Positions 56,979 through 64,000 of a stretch of 64,000 nt of DNA are shown in pieces. A model generated the notes under the pieces. That model saw only the letters and a list, made by a program, of their open reading frames with translations, was not told the DNA's origin and searched no databases. Numbering within the stretch: the first letter of the stretch is position 1; every line of letters begins with the position of its first letter. Position numbers and translations under genes: made by a program. Source of the DNA: Cenococcum geophilum 1.58 (lineage: Eukaryota > Ascomycota > Dothideomycetes > Gloniales > Gloniaceae); NCBI GenBank assembly GCA_001692895.1, contig KV748198.1, positions 435,214 to 499,213 on the forward strand, in the 5' to 3' direction.

Positions 56979-57556
56979 ATGGGCTCCGTCGTCCTCCCCC
57001 ATCTCGTCACGGGCTGGCATGTCGATCAGGCTATCATGAGCGAGGAGGAAAGACTGGTGATCATCCGCTTCGGCCGTGACTGGGACCCTGATTGCATGAG
57101 ACAAGACGAAGTCCTGTTCCGTAAGAGTTCCCTCTTTCCATTTATGCCACACTTACTAATCTTAGATATCTGTAGGCATCGCCGATCGAGTTAAGAACTT
57201 TGCTGTCATCTATGTGTGCGATCTCGACCAGGTCCCCGACTTTAAGCAGATGTACGGTGAGTAGCACCTCTGTCATTAGATTATTTTTCTATTAGTTGTC
57301 TAGGGTTTTTTTCTTCTCGAGTATTTGCGCTGACACCTCTTGTATAGAACTGTACGACCCGATGACAATCATGTTTTTCTTTCGGAACAAGCATATGATG
57401 TGCGATTTTGGAACTGGGAACAATAATAAGCTGAATTGGGTGCTTGAGGATAAACAAGAACTTATTGACATTATAGAGACAATTTATCGTGGAGCCAAAA
57501 AAGGGCGTGGATTGGTAGTCAGCCCTAAAGACTACTCTACACGATATCGGTATTGA
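56979..57556 (+). CDS. dib1: U5/tri-snRNP component DIB1 (Dim1), thioredoxin-like
   Basis: Three exons, 56,979-57,120, 57,176-57,256 and 57,348-57,556, give exactly 143 residues, the size of Dib1/Dim1 in other fungi. The protein begins MGSVVLPHLVTGWHVDQAI and contains VIIRFGRDWDPDCM, DLDQVPDFKQMYELYDP, MTIMFFFRNKHMMCDFGTGN and a C-terminal GRGLVVSPKDYSTRYRY, which are hallmark segments of this highly conserved family. It is a thioredoxin-fold subunit of the U4/U6.U5 tri-snRNP, needed for pre-mRNA splicing in the nucleus. Introns are 55 nt (57,121-57,175) and 91 nt (57,257-57,347), both GT-AG with CTAAT/CTGAC branch points. The gene appears intact and unmutated although repeats lie within 1 kb on its 3' side. 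Confidence 0.97.
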
Positions 57557-58080
57557 ATCCCGAAGCCCCCAGAGTCTCCCTCAATTTAAGCCGCCATTCT
57601 TCTATACTCTCAGAGCTTCATAAGCCTCTCTCACCTCACTCCTCGAGCAATCATATCCTTAGAACCCCCACACTCCCCCTATACCTCGAAACTTCATCGA
57701 ATGACACGAATTCAATGCAGTCGACTACAATATAGCGAAATATAAGATGGGGGAACGCTCAGGGGGCAGATCAGGGCGGGAGCAAGGAATAGAGCACTCG
57801 TCTCGTTTAAGGAGGCTAAGGCAAATGGGGATATATTGCGTGCCAGTAGACCGAAGGAAACTAAAATACAAGGGAAGAGGTTGTACTGGAGCAATGGAAA
57901 CACAAGACCGGAACATTAACTTTGACGAGGCACATAGTCGATAATGTAACAACTATCCTGTGGTCCCATGCTTTAAAAGCTAGGAAGGAAAAAACTGGGC
58001 TTTTCAAATCTTTATTATATAAGTGACTAAATCTTGTGTATTATATGTTTCCCCTTTAAGACTTAGAATAGGATATTAGC
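57557..58080. other. 3' flank of DIB1
   Basis: Ordinary composition, overlapping short open frames on both strands (about 60-75 codons) without motifs. No gene is supported. AT-rich repeat sequence starts near 58,000-58,080. Confidence 0.4.
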
Positions 58081-58084
58081 ATAA

Positions 58085-60445
58085 TACTAGGTATCGGAGG
58101 TCTGGGTTAAGCTTGGCATAACCTTGGGTTACGCACGACCCCCCAAGGTCCGCGATATATCGTCCAAATATCACCCTCCCCCTTTGGTGGTGGCCCCTAC
58201 TTTCTGGACGCGTTTTTAAGGGCTAGGTTAGTACTGGGTTAGTATGGAGGGCCTTGGCGCGCCTTTGACCTTACCATTGCCTTAACAATCCATTTTCCAA
58301 CCCTCTCCTGCTCTTGTGCCCGCGCTAGCTTGCATAGGGCTTCTAATTTTATATAGAAAGGCCCGCTATAATTCTAATTGTATAATATAGAGCTCTCTTC
58401 TCCTTTGTCTCCTTTAATATTTATATATTTAATGGCTTAATTTACCCACGCCGCGCTTACGCGTCTTCCCCCTTACCTCTTGTAGATATAGAGTCTTTTA
58501 AGAATCTTCTTACCTTATAGTCTACCTTATAATTAAAGGAAGCCCTTATAGCCTCCTTCTATAGCCTCTAGAGTAAATTTAAGGCCCAGATAGTATGGCT
58601 ATAGGATATTTATAAGGCCTAGCGCTTAAAGAATACTATAAGGGTATATAAGCTAAAGTAGAAAGAGTAGGAAGACTAGTGTATAAGATTAGAAGGTAAT
58701 ATGGATAGTGCCTAGGTAATAGAAGATAAGCTTTGCCTATTTTTAGAGTAGTAAGTTATTAACTAAGAATAATGGGCTGCTGGCTATTAAAAACGGAAGT
58801 TAAAATAGAAAGAGATGTAGAAATATAGTGAGCGGGTAAAGAAGAGGTAGAAGACGGTTTAGTGAGTAGGGCAGCTAGGGGGGAAGGTAGCTATAGGGGC
58901 AGCCGTAGGTATAGGGGAGGAAGCTGTAAAGGAGGAAGGGGAGGTATAGGATGAGGAGGCCCTAGACGCCCTATTTAATAAGATAGTTTAATACTTAGTT
59001 ATAAATAGCTACGTCTTCGCTATTACTAAGCTTTATATATAGTAGTTAGAAGGTAAAACCTTGCAGCCGCTATGGGGGGTAAAGCTCTTAGCAGTACTAG
59101 ACAGCGTCTACCGCGATAAGGACTATATTTAATGCGTTAACTTTATTAATTAAGGCCTATTTATAATTACTGGCAGCTATAATATTAAAGGGCTTAAAAA
59201 GGTAATTACTTAGTGCTGGGATATAGGCTCTAAGAAGCTAGGTTTAGTTAAGTCTTACCTTTAAACTGTAGCTAAGCATTTATTAGGTTTGTATATATAC
59301 CCTATTTAGTCTATATAGCTACTATTTTCTAACCCGTTTCTTAGGCTATATTACTATTACTTATAGTAAAAGTAGATAAGATATTTAGCTTGCTAATTTT
59401 ATCCTTATTAAACTAGAGAATAAAGGGCCTAAATTAAATAAGTTAGTGCTATATATAATTATATTAATAATATAAGGGAAGCAGAATTAGTACGGCAAGA
59501 TTAAGTATATAGGCTGTATATGGAACACTAACCCTATCCTCTACCCCCTCTTTATAATAGCCTTCTACTTCTTTAACCACTAGGGTAAAGATAATACTAA
59601 GAGCTTTTTATTCTTTTAGTAGCTAGAGGATTACTATAACCTATATATCTTCTATAGCAGTATTAAAGTACTACAATAGCTACTAAGCTATTATACGCAG
59701 TTTAAATAGAAAAAAAAGATATTTTAGAGGTAGGAATTTACTTAAAGGAGAAGACCTATAGCGCCTATAAGTAGAGTGTTTGGTATACTAAGCTTAGTAG
59801 TATTAAGGAGACCTAAATTAGATAGGCTGGATACTAAAATATAAACGCGATAATAGGAGCCTACCTTAGCTACCTATTCTATGCATTTATATAGTTAATT
59901 ACTAGCTACCTAAAGGAAAGAAAGGGCTACTTTCTTTTTTATATACAGGAGGTGCTAAAGAAGGCCCTCTATTTAAAGATATAGCCTAAGACTAATATTT
60001 AGCTAAAACGCATAGAGGCCTTTTACCTAGGTAGGGCTAATAATAAGGTTATACGGCTTAACCTTATAGGCTTAGGATTTTTACACCTCCTTTATATACT
60101 TAGGGTAATCCTATATAAGTAGTTCCTACTCCACCCCCTATAGAAGGACCCTCTTTTTAACTGTAAGGAGTACTAGAGGTTTACTATATAGGTAGAAAGC
60201 TTGCTAGCTAATATAGTAACGCTAAATAAGCTAATAATATGGAAATACTGGCCTGCCTATAAGGCTATAGCTAAGCTAAAATATAAGGCCGCGATCTCTA
60301 AGATAAAGGGGGTTTAATTACGCGTGAAGACGGTCTTAAAATAACTTAGCGAGGTAGAAAGGTTATTAGCATTATTTACACCTATATAGATTTAGTAAAA
60401 GAAGATAGGTATCTAAATAGGGCCTATAGAGTCTATATGTCTATC
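58085..60445 (+). mobile_element. Crypton-like element, copy 3 (longest)
   Basis: A GC-richer leader (58,085-58,430) precedes a coding region from the ATG at 58,432 to 60,445, where a copia LTR cuts it. 59,200-60,440 aligns with 23,694-24,880. There are no terminal inverted repeats, consistent with Cryptons. Confidence 0.5.
58432..60445 (+). pseudogene. Crypton-type tyrosine recombinase pseudogene
   Basis: The translation shows a charged, coiled-coil-like N-terminal part (IRVYKLK, then EALDALFNKIV). The core has VGIYLKEKTYSAYK, ETQIRQAGYQNINAIIGAYL-type text (some Q positions read as TAG) and LFYAFIQLI, matching the KTH-GR---...RRAGRWN-D-M--YL--LP--FMR region of GCR1_C/Ndc10-like Crypton recombinases. 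The C-terminus (DPLFNCKEYQRFTIQVE) matches the HPLF--PEF--FA pattern that follows the active-site tyrosine region. Frequent TAG/TAA and at least one frame change; inactive. The family call is from motif memory. Confidence 0.5.
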
Positions 60446-60648
60446 TGTTGGTTATATAAGGGGGATATTACGTAGCTACGGTTCGTAGATAGTATGATAA
60501 TTGTTATTTCTTATATTTATAGATAGGGGTAAGGGTCGAGGAACTTAAGGTTCCTCGCTACGGTAGTGCCGCGGCGACACGTGACGGCAACTTGCCTCAC
60601 GTGACGGCAATTTGCCTTATATGGCGGCAATTTACCCTATTTCTAACA
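60446..60648 (-). repeat. 3' LTR of the right-hand copia element
   Basis: 203 bp with TGTTGG/CTAACA inverted ends. Contains a GTGACGGCAA direct repeat (about 60,580-60,612). Confidence 0.75.
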
Positions 60649-60809
60649 CTAGCAACTCTTTTTTTTATGGTTGCCATTTATATATATATAAACAGATAGG
60701 ATGCAACGATACTAGATAGTGTACAATAAGACTAAATACTATACGATAATGCAGCAGTTGGCGAAGACGGGTAGGCCGCTAAGGCGCTAGCAGTAAGCGA
60801 GCTAATGGC

Positions 60810-60836
60810 GATTTTCCATCCCGGGGATGGAAAATC
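60810..60836. repeat. 27 bp hairpin, copy in the right-hand copia element
   Basis: GATTTTCCATCCC, one central G, then the exact reverse complement. It lies between the LTR and the end of pol. About 130 bases beyond it (AATTAGNNANAT...TAACTACCGGTCGAAGTTCC) resemble the sequence beside the hairpin at 30,001. Confidence 0.9.
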
Positions 60837-63800
60837 CTAATTAGCTAGATTAAGTTAGGGTCTGCAGAATGTTATGCTCTAAAAAGTCTTGGCAAGAGAA
60901 TCTGACTAATTAGACAACTTTAACTACCGGTCGAAGTTCCTGGATATCTTAAGACCTTACGTGACTAAGAAATTTCTGGGGACTCCCTTTTAACCTAACC
61001 TTTAACTCGTATACGTAGAGTATTTGTGTTAATAAACGTCTCTAATGCCTTGTTTAGGTTCGCCTTCGTTATTATATCTACTAGGTTATCTTAGCTATTA
61101 ATCTATTAAATCTTAAAGAGTTCTTAACACTTGTAGGATTGCTAAAGTGCCATAATATTAATTATAAGGCGCTTCTCTTTTATAGTACCAAGCTTAACTA
61201 AACACTCGTAGAGGGAATATAAGTTAGTGCACACAATTATAGGGATAACAGAAAGTTCGAGTTAATCTATAATTATCTTTAGGGTAGTTCTAATTGCAAT
61301 TGCTATATTAACTCCGCCAACTATTCCATATATCTCTAACGCTAAAATACTTCGGGTAACGCGCTTACTCTTAGTTAAGCTCTAATAAATAAGATTGCTA
61401 TAGATTATAAAGTTATTCTCTCCAGTAAATTCGTTCGCGATAATAATCTTATATCCTAACTAGGAGCTAAAATCTTTATTATTTATAAACAATCTATTAA
61501 TAAATACAAAGAGCTTAGCGGTAGAAAGATTAATAGGCACGTAGAGTAGTCCCTAATTAAGATGGTTTATTTGCTAGAAAAGACGCTTATTTAGGGCAAG
61601 GATATTATCCTTAGTTAGTTCCTAGTATTAGGCGGCAACAGAAAGATTAAATAAAGCCTTAGGTTAATAAATAGAAGTAACATAAGCTTTACAAGCGCGT
61701 TACTCTATATATCCTTGCTTTAGAGAATTAGCGTTAATAACATTGATCTTCTTACCTTAACCCTTCTAGCGCAGAGCAATAGAATCCTCATTTAGGGAGA
61801 GGATACATCCGTTAAAGAGTAATGGTGTTATTAAACTAAGCTTTTCCTTTGGCTTTACTATAAGATTTGCCTTTACTAGCTCATCTTCTTTAAGAGCTAA
61901 GAATTGGTCGTCTCCCAAAATAATTATATTATTAGTTTGCATGTTAATAATTCTAAATAGAGTTCCTATAGTTATAATAAGGAAGCAGGGATTAAATATA
62001 GAAGTAGTTATTAAAAGCTTCTCTTTATAGTGCTTACTATAGGTAGCCCACTAATGAGTTCCTACTTCTGCAATTCTATATAGTAGCTTAAGCACAACCA
62101 TAATCGTATCTTTGGGATATTAGTGGCGAATTTACTCTAAAAGGTATGCCAGTATTAAGCGCTAAAGGCGCGTCTCTAATTAGGTATAGGCCTAAGTAAT
62201 ATCTTATAAATAAACTGCCATTCCGTTCTTTATTAAGGAGGGAGCTAGTGTAATAATAACTTACTAACTAGCTCATTATATTATAGGAGATTGCGTAAGA
62301 ATTACCTCCTTACCATTATTATTATAACCTTAGATAACAAGCCTTAATTTCTTAAATAGGGCGTTAATAGCTTTACCCTTAATCTCGTTAACCATTCTTA
62401 ACTTAAAGATGCGAATTCCATTGAACTTAGTAGGGTCATACTTCTTAAATTTAAAGACTCCTCTTGTAATAAGACCGTCGATCTCCTACTTATTAGATAC
62501 TTAGAAAGGAGCTCCTAGGGTTATAATATAACCTTCCTTTTAGAGCTATTTTGCGAGCTTAAAGTTAGCCTTTTCTTTAGCTGTTATAAAGGCCATTAAT
62601 AACTCGACTTTATTCTTAATAGCGGCAACAAATTGTTCTTTAAAATTAATAAGGTATTAGTGATTTCGTAATCCCTTTAGGCGACCTCTACCGCGTCATA
62701 GTTATAGCGTATCTACTACAATTATATCGGGATTATAGTCGCCTTCTAGAGTATATTAGTTGTGGTTCTCTTCTAGGGCATTTTCTAGGGCATCCTATAA
62801 AGGCTTGGAATTATTATCTTTATAGTAAGGCTTAATAATAGTTAAATAGAATTAGGTGGGTCTATAAGGCATCTAAATAGTGCAAGTTTAACTATTAATT
62901 ATAATAAGTTAATATAGGCCTAACTATTCTCCCCTTTTACGCTATACGCGTACTTTAGACTAGAGTGGCAGATCAAGCGTAGTTAAGGTATTTAAGCTAT
63001 TTCTTATTCCTAGTATATTATTAACCTAGCGTATAGCATAGAGGCGTCGCACCTCCTTTATTGCCTTGCGAATCGCCTTAGCTTATTACACAACAAAGGG
63101 AGATAGTAGAGAATCGTTAGTTATTCGTGGGTAGGCGCTAAAGACTAGTAACGTAGGTACGAGTTTATCCGGGCCAGCGGAATTATTAATAGCTTTAATA
63201 GCTATTTATAAGGTAAGTTCTTCGCTAGCGTCCTTTAGTTCTAAAGAGATAATCTTATATACGCGGCGTAATAGCGCGTAATATCGCTTTACTTTTCTAA
63301 TACTATTATGTGCCTTAATAGGGACTTCCTTAACCTTAATTGCCATTGCCTTTATTTATTGTTGGAACTCTATAAATAAGAAGTTCTTTTCTACGTTGTG
63401 GACGATTTAATTAAAGGGTCCTAAGTAGATATTAATTTAGTATAACTAAAGGGTATCCCATACGTTCCTAGCTGACATATCCTTTAAGAATTATGCGGCT
63501 TAAAAGGAGGTTAAGAAGTCGATAACTTAGAGTACTGGCTTACCGCTAAGGTATATAACGTTAATAATAATACAGAAGTTAAAGTTGTAGTTATCTTTAA
63601 GGGTAAACTTAAATCGGCTAGGGGACCTCTGGTTCATTTAGTAGTAGTAGTAGTATTTTATAAGATGCTTAATTGCCTTAACCTTAACTTTATAGCCTAC
63701 TCACTAAAGAACCCTAAGTAATTAGTGAACTGATAGGTAACTAAAATAACGGTGTAGTTGGCGTAACTCTAACTTAGTTAAATGGCTTTAAGCAATACTC

Positions 63801-64000
63801 TTTTTTGGTTGTTAAAGGAGCAGCTAAGGGTAACCCCACTTACGTATAATAGGCACCCGATTATCTCCCTATATAAGTATATTCTTAAGGTTATTAAGCT
63901 TAACACCTAGTTTATCTATATCTCTAATGCAAAATAGAAACGGGGTGTTTGTAAAAACAACGTAAAAAGTAATATACCCTAAGGGGGTTTAAACCCTAAT

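Larger units (their letters stand above)
60446..64000 (-). mobile_element. Ty1/copia retrotransposon, minus strand, cut by the window edge
   Basis: A 203 bp LTR (60,446-60,648; TGTTGGTTA to TTCTAACA) is followed by a pyrimidine run (CTCTTTTTTTTA), the polypurine tract of a minus-strand element. Pol homologous to the copia copy at 16-19 kb begins near 60,960: RNase H first, then reverse transcriptase about 61.7-62.5 kb and integrase beyond 62.9 kb. It is broken with many interruptions. The left flank is CTATC; the other end is outside the window. Confidence 0.82.

Noticed and set aside
57712-57952. Overlapping 60-75 codon frames on both strands after DIB1
   Set aside because: Mutually overlapping, no motifs, no start context; treated as chance frames.

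Overview
The window looks like a repeat-rich, RIP-mutated part of a filamentous ascomycete (Pezizomycotina) genome. The host genes have short introns (45-91 nt) with CTAAC/CTGAC-type branch points. Most of the remaining sequence is AT-rich, poor in CpA/TpG and full of TAG/TAA inside recognisable reading frames, which is the usual mark of repeat-induced point mutation. The transposon set (copia, gypsy, non-LTR retrotransposons, Fot1/pogo, hAT, piggyBac-like, Crypton-like, Mutator-like) also fits such a fungus. I cannot name the species.

Layout. 1-2,010: gypsy fossil, minus strand. 2,015-8,146: one LTR split by a 5.8 kb Mutator-like element (2,032-7,877) that itself holds a LINE piece and a solo LTR. 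8,150-9,310: LINE ORF1. 9,629-11,868: Fot1/pogo element carrying a 416 bp foldback MITE. 11,970-15,310: a dispersed repeat, a piggyBac-like fossil and a Crypton tail. 15,521-21,897: a complete but broken copia element inserted in a minus-strand LINE. 23,300-25,680: a repeat plus a Crypton-like copy with a second foldback MITE. 25,770-29,563: gag, LTR and copia fragments. 29,564-46,155: a gypsy element with a second, 10.6 kb LTR element (32,772-43,420) nested in it; the inner one carries an extra reading frame after pol. 46,945-49,293: a hAT element.

Host islands. A protein-kinase-like gene (49,561-50,727) lies between the hAT element and a truncated gypsy fossil (about 50,970-54,840). A minus-strand gene for a GIY-YIG nuclease-like protein with C-terminal zinc-binding motifs (54,839 to about 56,343) and the conserved spliceosomal gene DIB1/dim1 (56,979-57,556) form the second island. 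After it come a third Crypton-like copy (58.4-60.4 kb) and a minus-strand copia element that runs off the window.

How it fits together. Ten insertions can be bounded by matching or near-matching target-site duplications: TGTGATTTG (9 bp, Mutator-like), CCGGTGTG (8 bp, hAT), GATAA, CTATC, GCTTA, GTAAC/GTAGC, GTAG and ATAC (LTR elements and solo LTRs), TATA (MITE), and TA (Fot1 and others). These give a relative order of insertion. Host genes keep normal codon and CpA/TpG content, so the mutation process has largely spared the single-copy islands. The most unusual signals are palindrome-filled introns in the Mutator-like element, a possible dioxygenase-like third ORF in an LTR element, and one hairpin-bearing module shared by three LTR elements of two superfamilies.
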